A stretch of DNA of 38,921 nt, from NCBI GenBank assembly GCA_021730785.1, contig JAKFWF010000054.1, positions 1 to 38,921 of the forward strand, written 5' to 3'. A model generated the notes under the pieces. It saw only the letters and a program-made list of their open reading frames with translations. It was not told the origin of the DNA and made no database searches. The translations under genes were made by a program, and so were the position numbers. Below, in pieces: positions 16,184-24,987 of the stretch; the stretch's first letter is position 1, and each line of letters opens with the position of its first letter. The DNA is from Hyphomicrobiaceae bacterium (lineage in GTDB: Bacteria > Pseudomonadota > Alphaproteobacteria > Rhizobiales > Hyphomicrobiaceae).

Positions 16184-17242
16184 ATGCACGCCGCCGCCCC
16201 CCCCGTACCTCCAGGTCCAATCGCAGTCCCGTCCGCCTGGCGCGGCGAGGCGATGGCAGCCGACCCTGGCCGCTGGCTCTCGCAACTGTCCGCTGCCGAC
16301 ATCGCCGAACTGGAACAGGCGGCCCACGCCTATCTTGCCCGCACAAAAGAGATCGGCGAGATCGGCGCCCAGGCGTTTCCCCTGCCACGGCTCGGTGTGC
16401 GGCTTGCGAAACTGCGAGAGACGCTGATCCACGGCATCGGCTTCGAACTATTGCGCGGGTTACCGGTTGCTACCTACACGCCGGAGATGACCGCCACCAT
16501 TTTTTGCGGCATCGGCGCGCACCTGGGCTCGGCCCGCTCGCAGAACGCCGTGGGGCACATCCTCGGCCACGTCCGCGACATCGGTGCAGATGCGAACAAC
16601 CCGAACACGCGCATCTACCAGACGGCGCAGCGCCAGACCTTCCACACCGATTCAACGGACGTCGTTGGCCTGCTGTGCATCCGCGAGGCGATGGAGGGCG
16701 GCAAGTCGCTGCTGGTCAGCACCACGACGCTCTACAACGAGATGCTGCAGCGCCGGCCCGATCTGTTGCCGCTGCTGTTCGAGCCGATCGCCACTGACCG
16801 CCGCGGCGAAGTTCCTGAAGGGCAAAAACCGTACTTCGAAATTCCAGTCCTTAACTGGCACGCGGGCTTCCTCACCGGCATCTACCAGCGCCAGTATGTC
16901 GACAGTGCCCAACGCTTTGCAGATGCGCCTCGGCTGACGCGGCAGCACATCGAGGCGCTCGATCTGTTCGATACGCTGGCGAACGATCCGAAGTTGCATC
17001 TCGCCATGCAGCTGCAGCCTGGCGACATGCAGTTCGTCCATAACCACGGCTTGCTGCACGATCGCACGGCGTTTCGCGACTGGCCCAATGCCGATCAAAA
17101 GCGGCATCTGCTGCGGCTGTGGCTGTCCGTGCCCGGCGACCGGCCCCTGCCCGATTGCTTCAAGCAGCGCTACGGCTCGATCGAGATCGGCAATCGCGGC
17201 GGCATCATCGTCAAAGGCACCCGATTGCACGTGGCGCTTTAA
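16184..17242 (+). CDS. TauD/TfdA-family Fe(II)/2-oxoglutarate dioxygenase
   Basis: A 352-residue cytoplasmic non-haem iron enzyme. The iron ligands are visible as H154-x-D156 in FHTDS and, at the distal site, H292 in LLHDRTAF; the arginine in RHLLRLWLS can bind 2-oxoglutarate. The layout (N-terminal IHGIGFELLRGLPV, central FHTDSTDVVGLLC, C-terminal GDMQFVHNHGLLHDR) matches the TauD-like hydroxylase family that hydroxylates or cleaves small organic substrates. The start at 16184 has an AAGGAG box six bases upstream and an ordinary length. The gene follows ugpC by 82 bases on the same strand, so it may be read with the transporter and act on the imported compound; this is inference. The substrate is unknown. 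Confidence 0.9.
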   Translation: MHAAAPPVPPGPIAVPSAWRGEAMAADPGRWLSQLSAADIAELEQAAHAYLARTKEIGEIGAQAFPLPRLGVRLAKLRETLIHGIGFELLRGLPVATYTPEMTATIFCGIGAHLGSARSQNAVGHILGHVRDIGADANNPNTRIYQTAQRQTFHTDSTDVVGLLCIREAMEGGKSLLVSTTTLYNEMLQRRPDLLPLLFEPIATDRRGEVPEGQKPYFEIPVLNWHAGFLTGIYQRQYVDSAQRFADAPRLTRQHIEALDLFDTLANDPKLHLAMQLQPGDMQFVHNHGLLHDRTAFRDWPNADQKRHLLRLWLSVPGDRPLPDCFKQRYGSIEIGNRGGIIVKGTRLHVAL

Positions 17243-17443
17243 GCGGGCGTGTCTGGCTTCGCGCGACGCCATCCCAAATTGCGACAGCCGGCACGGACAG
17301 CAACGCTTTCTTCATTGTTGTCGGGCACTCTTCCCCCTGTTGAGTGAGTTGCCGATTACTGAGTGTGCGAAGACGGATCACCTGTCGATCCCGCCTGCGC
17401 CCCCGGCCCGGCACGTATCCGTTGCGTCAGTCCCGAGTGCACC

Positions 17444-18958
17444 ATGACCAAGCGCGTTCTTGTTGTCGATGACGATCCCGTCCAGCGCCGCCTGCTGGAA
17501 GAAACCATCAAGCGCCTCGGCTTCGATGTCCGCACCGCGGCATCGGGCGAACAGGCCGTTGCCATACTCGAGGGCCCCGAGCGTACCTCGATCGCCCTCG
17601 TCCTGCTCGATCTCGTGATGTCCGGCCTCGACGGCATGGGCGTACTCGATCGCCTGGGCACAAAACCCAACATGCCGCCCATCATCGTGCAGACGGCACA
17701 CGGCTCGATCGATACCGCCATCCAAGCCATGCGAGCGGGAGCTGCCGACTTCGTCGTCAAGCCGGCAAGCCCCGAACGCCTTGAAGTGTCGATCCGCTCG
17801 GCGCTCAAGATCGAAGCGCTCGCCGTTGAAATCGTGCGCATCAAGAAGAAGGTCGAAGGCACGCTGACCTTCGCCGACCTGATCGTGCAGGGCGATGCCA
17901 TGGCCCGCGTCATCCAGCTCGGCAAGCGGGCGGCCGCCTCCAACATTCCCGTGCTGATCGAAGGCGAAAGCGGCGTCGGCAAGGAGCTGATCGCACGCGC
18001 CATCCAGGGCGAAAGCGAGCGCGCCGGACGTCCGTTCATCACGGTCAACTGCGGCGCGATCCCGGAGAACCTGGTCGAATCGATCCTGTTCGGCCACGAG
18101 AAGGGTTCCTTCACCGGCGCGACCGACAAGCGCATCGGCAAGTTCCAGGAAGCCGACGGCGGCACGCTGTTTCTGGATGAAGTCGGCGAACTGCCGCTCG
18201 AAGCCCAGGTCAAGCTGCTGCGCGCACTGCAGGAAGGCGAGATCGATCCGGTTGGCTCGAAAAAGCCGGTCAAGGTCAACTTCCGCCTGATCTCGGCGAC
18301 CAATCGCGACATGATCCAGCAGGTCAAGGACGGCAAGTTCCGCGAGGACCTCTATTACCGCCTCAACGTGTTCCCGATCTGGGTGCCGCCGCTGCGCGAG
18401 CGCATCGGCGATGTGCCGGAACTGGCTGCCCACTTCCTCGCCCGCTTTGCCGCGGAAGAAGGCAAGCGCGTCGGCTCGCTCAGCGATGACGCGATCCGCC
18501 TGCTCACGAGTTACAGCTGGCCCGGCAACGTGCGCCAGCTCGAGAACGCCGTGTTCCGCAGCGTGGTGCTGGCCGATGGTCCAGTGATCGGCATCGACGA
18601 GTTTCCGCAGATCGCAGCCCACGTCGAAGGTTTCCAGGCAGCGATCCCGGCGGCTCCAAGCACCCTGCAGAAGCAGCCGGCCTATACCGGTCCAGCCCTG
18701 CTGGGGGCCGAGGCCACGGTGCCGCAGACCGTATCGGTTGCCAGCGGTACCGCCGGCGCGCGTAACAGCCTCGGCATCTCGGCGATCGACGAAGCCGGTG
18801 AAATCCGCACACTCGAAGCGATGGAAGCCGACATGATCCGCTTGGCGCTCGGGCGCTACCGCGGGCACATGACGGAAGTCGCCAAACGCCTCAAGATCGG
18901 CCGTTCGACGCTGTACCGCAAGATGCAAGACTACGGCCTCGAGCCGCACGCGAGTTGA
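17444..18958 (+). CDS. Sigma-54-dependent response regulator (NtrC/AtoC type)
   Basis: A 504-residue activator with three domains. The receiver (1-120) has the acidic pocket D9-D10-D11, the phosphorylation site D56 in LLDLVM, and K106. The AAA+ domain has Walker A GESGVGKE (174-181), the sigma-54 contact loop GSFTGA (221-226) and Walker B GGTLFLDE (about 242-249). The C-terminal Fis-type helix-turn-helix is TEVAKRLKIGRSTLYRKM (about 482-499). The loop has Ser in place of the usual Ala of GAFTGA, a variant found in some regulators. No histidine kinase gene is next to it, so its partner is elsewhere or it is an orphan. The genes it controls are not evident. Confidence 0.95.
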   Translation: MTKRVLVVDDDPVQRRLLEETIKRLGFDVRTAASGEQAVAILEGPERTSIALVLLDLVMSGLDGMGVLDRLGTKPNMPPIIVQTAHGSIDTAIQAMRAGAADFVVKPASPERLEVSIRSALKIEALAVEIVRIKKKVEGTLTFADLIVQGDAMARVIQLGKRAAASNIPVLIEGESGVGKELIARAIQGESERAGRPFITVNCGAIPENLVESILFGHEKGSFTGATDKRIGKFQEADGGTLFLDEVGELPLEAQVKLLRALQEGEIDPVGSKKPVKVNFRLISATNRDMIQQVKDGKFREDLYYRLNVFPIWVPPLRERIGDVPELAAHFLARFAAEEGKRVGSLSDDAIRLLTSYSWPGNVRQLENAVFRSVVLADGPVIGIDEFPQIAAHVEGFQAAIPAAPSTLQKQPAYTGPALLGAEATVPQTVSVASGTAGARNSLGISAIDEAGEIRTLEAMEADMIRLALGRYRGHMTEVAKRLKIGRSTLYRKMQDYGLEPHAS

Positions 18959-18987
18959 ACGGCAAACACGGAAAATTGCCGTGGAAA

Positions 18988-19018
18988 AGACGGCGCGGGA
19001 CTTGACCTGGCGCCGTCT
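18988..19018 (+). terminator. Possible hairpin terminator after the response regulator
   Basis: AGACGGCGC (18988-18996) pairs perfectly with GCGCCGTCT (19010-19018) around a 13-base loop, 30 bases after the stop of the regulator. Only a weak T-rich stretch follows, so termination is uncertain; it may act as a stabilising stem-loop. Confidence 0.45.
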
Positions 19019-19140
19019 GTTCAACATTTGCGCCACAATGGACTGCAAAAGCATAACGTCCAGCACGCCCGGCACGGCCGGCGGGCTTGTTGCAACCCTG
19101 TCCGTTCGGCTAGCGTCCTGGCGGAAAATTGGAGGGCGTT

Positions 19141-20988
19141 ATGGGTGTGCTTCACTGGATTGCTGCGACCTCGGTTGTGGCCCTGGCTGCTGTGGGCGTG
19201 ATGGCTCTGCCGGCGGCAGCACAGCAGGAGACTGCGTCCGAAGCGGCGACCCTTGCGCGCATCGCTCCGGTTTCCGACGAGGTCGCATCCGTAAAGCCTG
19301 AATCCACCGCCGCGGCCGAACTCGCCCCCGCTTCCACACGCAGCGAACCGGCAGCCGAAGCCACGTCGGCTGCGGCGGCCGAACCTCCCAAGGCCGAGCC
19401 GGAGGTAGAAGCCACACCCGTCGTTGCCGAACCCGAGCCTCGGCCTGCCGTGGCACCGGCAACGATCATCGCCGACCCGCTCATGCCCGAGGTGCGCACG
19501 CGCCTCGGCAAGGCAGTGTCGGCGCTCGGCAAGGACGAGCGCACCGCCCTGCAGCAGCTCTATGCCGTGGAGGGTATCAAGCCGCTGTGGGTTGCCGATG
19601 GCGCACTGTCCCCGCGCGGCGCCGCATTGCGCGCCGAACTGCAGAACGCCGGCGACTGGGGCCTGCGCGCCTCTGATTTCGACGTCGGGCCCGATCTGAC
19701 AGCCGACGCGACGCCAGCATCCCTGGCCGAAGCCGAAATCAAGCTCAGCATGGCTGCACTCAAGTATGCGCGCCACGCCCGCGGTGGTCGCGCCGACCCG
19801 GCACAGATCTCGACCTACCTCGATCGCAAGCCGCAATTCATGGCGCCCAAGCGCATCCTCGAAGAGCTGGCCGGGGGTGCGGCACCCGACGCCTATCTGC
19901 GCCGCCTGCACCCGCAGCATCCGCAGTTCGAGAAGTTGCGTCAGGCCTACCTCACGATGCGCGCCGCGCGAGCACCCACCCCAATCGACGCGGCAACGTT
20001 GATCCCGACCGCAGCTGGCGACGTACCCGCGACCACCAAAGCCAACCCCAAAGTGAAGATCGCGGCCGCGGCGCTGCCCGAGCGCGGCAGCGCCGCCAAG
20101 CTGATCGCCAACATGGAAATGTGGCGCTGGATGCCGGCCGACCTCGGCGCGACGCATCTGTTGGTGAACGTGCCGGAATTCCAATTCCGCTTCACGCGCA
20201 ATGGCCAAGTGGTCCACACCGAACGGGTGATCACCGGCAAGCCCGAAACACAGACGCCGATCTTCTCCGACATCATGGAGACGGTGGTGTTCAAGCCGAC
20301 GTGGAACGTGCCCGACTCGATCAAAGTCAAGGAACTGCTGCCGGCCCTGTCGAAGAACCCGCAGGCGCTGGCCCGCCAGGGCCTACGCGTCGTCTACAAC
20401 GGCAAGGAGATCGACCCGACCACGATTGACTGGTCGACGACGGACATCCGCGCCCTGCACGTGTTCCAGCCGCCGAGCGGCGACAATGCGCTCGGCATCG
20501 TCAAGTTCCTGTTCCCCAACAAGCACGCCGTATACCTGCACGATACACCGACCAAGGCGCTGTTCGGGCAGACGCGACGCACGTTCAGCCACGGCTGCAT
20601 CCGCGTGCGCAACCCAGTGCGCCTTGCCGAAGTGATCATGGAGGGCGAGCGCAACTGGTCGCCGGCCCAGGTCGCAGCCCAGTTGGCGCCCGGCGCGGCT
20701 GACAACAACCACACAACTCTCACCCGCAAGTTCCCGGTCCACATCGCCTATTTCACGGCGTGGGCGAACGAGACCGGCGAGGTGCAGTACTTCCCGGATG
20801 CGTACGGCTACGACACCAACATCAACCTTGCCATCGACGGCAAGGCGCACCTGATCGCGCTGAAGAAGGAGGAAAAGCTCGATCCCCCGGTGGTGCGGAC
20901 GGTGAGCACCACGTCCTCCGCAGTGACGTCAAGGTCGAAGTCCAGCGTCAGCGAGTGGTCGCAGAAGGCGTTCGGCAACGGACATTGA
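19141..20988 (+). CDS. L,D-transpeptidase (YcbB-like)
   Basis: A 615-residue exported cell-wall enzyme. Residues 1-29 form a signal peptide (VALAAVGVMALPAAAQ), followed by an Ala/Glu/Pro-rich linker to about 115. A peptidoglycan-binding-like helical region comes next (about 120-240, with PLWVADGALSPRGAALRAEL), and the YkuD catalytic domain (about 320-560) has the nucleophile C486 and H484 in SHGCIRVRN. The large size and the PLW motif fit the YcbB/LdtD group, which makes 3-3 cross-links between meso-diaminopimelate residues. A GGAGGG box at 19131-19136 supports the ATG at 19141 over an upstream TTG. Its neighbourhood holds M15-type peptidases further right that also act on cell wall. Confidence 0.93.
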   Translation: MGVLHWIAATSVVALAAVGVMALPAAAQQETASEAATLARIAPVSDEVASVKPESTAAAELAPASTRSEPAAEATSAAAAEPPKAEPEVEATPVVAEPEPRPAVAPATIIADPLMPEVRTRLGKAVSALGKDERTALQQLYAVEGIKPLWVADGALSPRGAALRAELQNAGDWGLRASDFDVGPDLTADATPASLAEAEIKLSMAALKYARHARGGRADPAQISTYLDRKPQFMAPKRILEELAGGAAPDAYLRRLHPQHPQFEKLRQAYLTMRAARAPTPIDAATLIPTAAGDVPATTKANPKVKIAAAALPERGSAAKLIANMEMWRWMPADLGATHLLVNVPEFQFRFTRNGQVVHTERVITGKPETQTPIFSDIMETVVFKPTWNVPDSIKVKELLPALSKNPQALARQGLRVVYNGKEIDPTTIDWSTTDIRALHVFQPPSGDNALGIVKFLFPNKHAVYLHDTPTKALFGQTRRTFSHGCIRVRNPVRLAEVIMEGERNWSPAQVAAQLAPGAADNNHTTLTRKFPVHIAYFTAWANETGEVQYFPDAYGYDTNINLAIDGKAHLIALKKEEKLDPPVVRTVSTTSSAVTSRSKSSVSEWSQKAFGNGH

Positions 20989-21010
20989 CGAAGGCGCACG
21001 GCGGAAGACC

Positions 21011-21032
21011 GAAGGGCCTCGCCTAGCCCTTC
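21011..21032. terminator. Possible shared hairpin between convergent genes
   Basis: GAAGGGC (21011-21017) pairs with GCCCTTC (21026-21032) around eight bases and overlaps the stop codon of the leftward permease gene. It lies between two convergent genes, where a two-way terminator would be expected, but no T-run is present on either side. Confidence 0.35.
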
Positions 21033-21910
21033 AAGTCCATCGCCGAGCGCAGGCCGTCGGTCAGCATGTTGAAGGCGATCGAGGTGATGAAGATCATCAG
21101 GCCCGGCAGGGCACACAGCAGCGGCTGCGTATAGATCGCGGTGCGCAGCGTGTTCAGCATCAAACCCCACTCGGGCTCCGGCGGCTTCACGCCGAGGCCG
21201 AGGAACGACAGGCCCGACGCGAGAATCATCGACACCGCGATCAGGCTCATGGCGTAGACGAAGATCGGCCCCAACACATTGCCGAGAATGTGATAGCGGA
21301 TGATGGACAACGCACCGGCACCACTCGCTCTCGCCGCCTCAACGAAGTCCCGGGCGCGAATGCCGGTCGTCACGCTCTCCGCCACCCGCGCGATCGGGGG
21401 GATGAACACGATCGTCAGCGAGATCAGGCCGTTGGCGATGCCGGCACCCAGCGCCCCCGACAAGGCGATCGCCAACAGCACCGAGGGGAATGCAAAGAAC
21501 ACGTCGATGGTACGCATCAGAATTGTGTTGACCCAGCCGCCCACATAGCCCGCGACGACGCCAATCGCCCCGCCGAGAAAGAGCGCGATGAACACCGGCG
21601 TCACGCCCATGAACAGTGACAGCCGGGCGCCCATGATCAGGCGTGAGAGCATATCGCGGCCAAGCTCGTCGGTGCCGAGGATGAACCCATCGGTGCCGAC
21701 CGGCTTCAGGCGCCGCAGCGACAGCCCCTTGTAGGGGTCCTGGGGCACGATCCAGGGGGCAAAAATCGCCATCAAAAGCAGCGCCAGCACGATCGCTGCA
21801 GCTAGCATCGCCACCGGATCGCGGCGGAAGCGGATCAGGACGGTCTGCCAATAGGACGGTGAACGCTCCACCGGCTCGGCCACGAAACGATCGTGTGTCA
21901 CAACCGCCAT
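21023..21910 (-). CDS. Peptide-type ABC transporter permease (DppC family)
   Basis: A 295-residue inner-membrane permease of the DppC/OppC type. It opens with a cytoplasmic N-terminus (WQTVLIRFRRDPVAMLAA) and a first hydrophobic segment, then the family loop with KPVGTDGFILGTDELGRDMLSR. The EAA loop is FVEAARASGAGALSIIRYHIL (about 187-207). Its start overlaps the stop of the DppB-type gene by one base (TGATG), so the two are coupled. It ends the visible part of this leftward operon; no ATPase genes follow, because the next gene (L,D-transpeptidase) is on the other strand. Confidence 0.93.
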   Translation of the reverse strand: MAVVTHDRFVAEPVERSPSYWQTVLIRFRRDPVAMLAAAIVLALLLMAIFAPWIVPQDPYKGLSLRRLKPVGTDGFILGTDELGRDMLSRLIMGARLSLFMGVTPVFIALFLGGAIGVVAGYVGGWVNTILMRTIDVFFAFPSVLLAIALSGALGAGIANGLISLTIVFIPPIARVAESVTTGIRARDFVEAARASGAGALSIIRYHILGNVLGPIFVYAMSLIAVSMILASGLSFLGLGVKPPEPEWGLMLNTLRTAIYTQPLLCALPGLMIFITSIAFNMLTDGLRSAMDLKG

Positions 21911-22878
21911 CAGCGCCGCTCCACGCGTGGGTCGAGCGCCGTCTGCAGGACATCGACGGCAAGGTTGAGGGCGACGAAGAACAGCGCGAGCACCAGGATC
22001 GTGCCCTGCAACAGCGGCAGGTCACGCTGGAAGATCGCCGAGTTCAGCAGCAACCCCGTGCCGGGCCAGGCGAACACCGTCTCGATCAGAATCGAACCGC
22101 CCAGCAGGTAGCCGAGCTGCACCCCCATGACCGCGAGCGCGGTCGGTGCGACGTTCTTCACCACGTGGCCAAAAATCCCGATGCGGGTCAGTCCCTTGGC
22201 CTTGAGGCCGGCGATGAATTCCTGGCCCATGATCTCGGCGACCAGCGCCCGCACCGTGCGCGCGATGATGCCCATCGGGATCACGCTCATGGTGATCGCC
22301 GGCAGGATCATGTGGCGCACGTGCGCCCACTCCCAAGTCCAATCGCCCGAACCGCCGGGACCAGCACCGGTCGGCGGCAACCAACCGAGCGTCGCCGAGA
22401 AGATGATCACCAGCACCATCCCCAGCCAGTAGTGCGGCACCGAGACCCCGATCACCGAAACCAGCGAAGCTGCTTTGTCGATCCAGGTGTCGCGGAACGT
22501 GCCGGCAATGAAGCCCAGGAACGCGCCGAGTACGAAGCCGATGACAGTCGCCAACGCCGCCAGCATCAGCGTGTTGCCAACCGCCCGCGTCACCTCAGCC
22601 GTCACCGGCCGGCTGGTCGCAACCGACGTACCAAGATCACCCTGCAAGGCGCGACCGCTCCAGCGCAAAAATTGCTCCGGATAGGAACGATCAAAGCCGT
22701 AGATCGCCATCAACTGGGCTTTGAGGTCTTGGCTGGCATCAGGCGGCAGCACGGAATCAAGAGGTGAACCCGGGGCAATGTGCACCAGCACGAAGCACAC
22801 GACCGCGACGCCCAGCACGATCGGGATGGTGTAGATCAGCCGCTTGAAGAGATAGAGGAGCATTGCCTTGCCGCCCAA
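21910..22878 (-). CDS. Peptide-type ABC transporter permease (DppB family)
   Basis: A 322-residue inner-membrane permease of the DppB/OppB type. The N-terminus (LLYLFKRLIYTIPIVLGVAVV) is the family's first membrane segment, followed by the HIAPGSPLD loop. Further segments include RLGTSVATSRPV-like periplasmic loop residues and the EAA-type loop VAEIMGQEFIAGLKAKGLTR (about 213-232). The end carries LGYLLGGSILIETVFAWPG and the closing hydrophobic helix. It is preceded by 149 bases rich in hairpins after the binding protein gene, and its stop overlaps the DppC-type start. The pair would import peptides or other small solutes if matching ATPases exist elsewhere. Confidence 0.93.
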   Translation of the reverse strand: MGGKAMLLYLFKRLIYTIPIVLGVAVVCFVLVHIAPGSPLDSVLPPDASQDLKAQLMAIYGFDRSYPEQFLRWSGRALQGDLGTSVATSRPVTAEVTRAVGNTLMLAALATVIGFVLGAFLGFIAGTFRDTWIDKAASLVSVIGVSVPHYWLGMVLVIIFSATLGWLPPTGAGPGGSGDWTWEWAHVRHMILPAITMSVIPMGIIARTVRALVAEIMGQEFIAGLKAKGLTRIGIFGHVVKNVAPTALAVMGVQLGYLLGGSILIETVFAWPGTGLLLNSAIFQRDLPLLQGTILVLALFFVALNLAVDVLQTALDPRVERR

Positions 22879-22893
22879 ACGTCGCTCACGCGA

Positions 22894-23015
22894 GCGGGGC
22901 TAAGCCCCGCGCCCCACTGGAGGGACACCCTCCAGACCACCCGCTGCTTATGTACTACAAGCGGGGGGGTCGAGGAAACGCGTCCCCTCGAGCGGGTGAA
23001 GGGCGGCAGCCCTTC
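22894..23015. repeat. Three hairpins between binding protein and permease genes
   Basis: The gap holds three perfect inverted repeats: GCGGGGC-TAA-GCCCCGC (22894-22910), CTGGAGGG-ACA-CCCTCCAG (22917-22935) and GAAGGGC-GGCA-GCCCTTC (22998-23015); the last can extend with flanking GCGG/CCGC. In the leftward transcript they sit between the abundant binding protein and the permeases, so they could protect the upstream message or damp read-through. They may also be a composite repetitive element. No T-run is present. Confidence 0.8.
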
Positions 23016-23027
23016 CCGCAGCCCCCT

Positions 23028-24683
23028 CTACTCCACACTCATGGTCGCGATGTCGATGAACCAGCTCTTAGGCTGCACCACGCCCTTCACTTTCGGGCTC
23101 ATAGCGCGTGGGCCGACGTCGTGGGCGACCCACAGGAAGGGCGCTTCCTCGACGATTTTGGCGTGCAGCTTGGCGAGCGCCGCATCGCGCGCGGTGGCAT
23201 CGAACGACGTGCGGGCGGCGGCGATCAACCCGTCCAATTCGGGCGACGTGAAATAGCCCCAGTTGTTCGATGTCGGCGGCACCGTCTTCGACGACGTGAA
23301 GCGCACCATGGCGAAGAACGGGTCCATGGCCGCGAACGTGACGTTGGTCGCGTGCGCGCCGCGGGACGAGGCGTCCTTGGCGCCGGCCCGCCAGTTCGTG
23401 AACAGCGCGTTCCACTCGATGACATCCAACTCGACATCGAAATGGCAGTCCTTCAGCGCCTGCTGCAGGAACTCGTTCATGGGGATCGGCTGCATCTGGC
23501 CCGAGCCCGATGCCGACGTGATGGTCTTGACCTTCAGCCGCTTCGTGGCCGAGAAGCCCGCCTCCTCCATCAGCTTCTTGGCAGCCGCAAGATCATACTT
23601 GATCTCGAACTTCGGGCTGCCCCACCACGGATGACCCGGCGGCACGGTGCCCTTCGGCACTTCCATGAAGCCGCCGAGCGCGCTCTTCAGATCCTCGCGG
23701 TTGATGCACAAATTGGCGGCGTGGCGCACGCGCTTGTCGAGCCAGGGCGAGCCCTCCGCGAACGAAAACTGCCACGGCCACACGTGCGGCTGGGCGTTGG
23801 CGTAGATGGTGAAGCCCTTCGACTTGATCTGCGGCACGGCGTCCGGCGCTGGCGCCTCGATCCAGTCGACCTGGCCTGAGAGCAGGGCAGCTGTCCGCGC
23901 ATTGGCTTCAGGCAGCGGCAGCAGCACCACGCGGTCGATCTTCGAGACACGCTTTGGATCCCAATAGTCCGCGTTCTTCACGTATTCGACGCGCTCGCGG
24001 GCGGCGAACTTCGCCATCTTGAAAGGGCCTGAGCCTGACGCGTCGGCTGCGAACGCGGTCCACGCCTGCTTCGCCCGTTCGGCCGGGTCGGCGACCGTGC
24101 TGAGCGCATCGAACTTCTTCTGCCAGTGGGCGGGAGAGGCGATGAACAGGTTGGTCAGATTGATCGGCAGAAAGCTATCGGGCTCCTTGGTGGTGAGTTC
24201 GACGGTCAGATCGTCGATCTTCCTGGCCGAAGCGAGCGTCGGCATGCGGCTGACGGTGACACCGATCTGGTCCGGCGCAAAGTGAGGCGCCTCCTTCTTC
24301 AAGACCTTCTCTACGTTCCACACGATGGCATCCGCAGTCAGCGCCGAGCCGTCGTGGAACTTGACGCCCGGCCGCAGCTTGAAGATCCACTTGGTCCGGT
24401 CAGTTGCGTCCGCCGCCCATTCCGATGCGAGGCCCGGGATCACGACGCTCGCCTTGTCGGCCGACGACAGATCCCAATGGGTCAGCGCGTCGAACAGCGG
24501 GATGCCGGTAAAGCGGTTGCCCTCGAAACCCTGGTCGGGCTGACCTGTGGTCTTTGGAATGTCGGCTGCCGTCATGCCGATGCGCAAGACTTTTTCCTGC
24601 GCCGTGGCGGGTGCTGCAATCGCCATCACTACCGCCATTGCGGTCACGGCAAGCCCTGGAAAGTACCATCTGAACTGCATCAT
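23028..24683 (-). CDS. Peptide-type ABC transporter substrate-binding protein
   Basis: A 551-residue periplasmic protein of the SBP_bac_5 family that binds peptides, opines, glutathione or similar solutes. The N-terminus (WYFPGLAVTAMAVVMAIAAPATAQ) is a Sec signal. Family landmarks follow: the entry LRIGMTAADIP, ALTHWDLSSADKASVVIPGLASEW, the KLRPGVKFHDGSALTADAIVWN motif near residue 100, and DKRVRHAANLCINREDL in the second lobe. I prefer the paired ATGs at 24683/24680 because the signal begins there; an in-frame ATG at 24812 would add 43 residues without signal character. It is the first gene of the leftward operon and is separated from the permeases by a hairpin cluster. The ligand cannot be told from sequence. 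Confidence 0.92.
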   Translation of the reverse strand: MMQFRWYFPGLAVTAMAVVMAIAAPATAQEKVLRIGMTAADIPKTTGQPDQGFEGNRFTGIPLFDALTHWDLSSADKASVVIPGLASEWAADATDRTKWIFKLRPGVKFHDGSALTADAIVWNVEKVLKKEAPHFAPDQIGVTVSRMPTLASARKIDDLTVELTTKEPDSFLPINLTNLFIASPAHWQKKFDALSTVADPAERAKQAWTAFAADASGSGPFKMAKFAARERVEYVKNADYWDPKRVSKIDRVVLLPLPEANARTAALLSGQVDWIEAPAPDAVPQIKSKGFTIYANAQPHVWPWQFSFAEGSPWLDKRVRHAANLCINREDLKSALGGFMEVPKGTVPPGHPWWGSPKFEIKYDLAAAKKLMEEAGFSATKRLKVKTITSASGSGQMQPIPMNEFLQQALKDCHFDVELDVIEWNALFTNWRAGAKDASSRGAHATNVTFAAMDPFFAMVRFTSSKTVPPTSNNWGYFTSPELDGLIAAARTSFDATARDAALAKLHAKIVEEAPFLWVAHDVGPRAMSPKVKGVVQPKSWFIDIATMSVE

Positions 24684-24987
24684 GAGTAGGTGTGTCCCCG
24701 AAAAGTGTGCAAGCGCACGGCCGGGCCCGTGCGACGACGAATTGCCCCCGGCGAAAACCCTGGCAAAAAAAGCACGTTCCCCCGAACTGCACAAGTACGC
24801 GCCGGTGCACAATCGTCAGTCGAAACGCCAGGATTTCAGGCACACAACCTGCGAGACTACAGCCCAACAGTTGGCTCCGCAGGGGCGATATGAAACCTCC
24901 ACGTCGGAAAATCCATTTCCGCTGCCTCCACCGTATGCTTAGCTACCGTGCAAGACCGAGCATGTCCGAACACCAGGGAGATCATCG

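Noticed and set aside
17378-19075. A long minus-strand open frame opposite the sigma-54 regulator
   Set aside because: The plus-strand gene has complete domains and catalytic motifs; the antisense frame has none.
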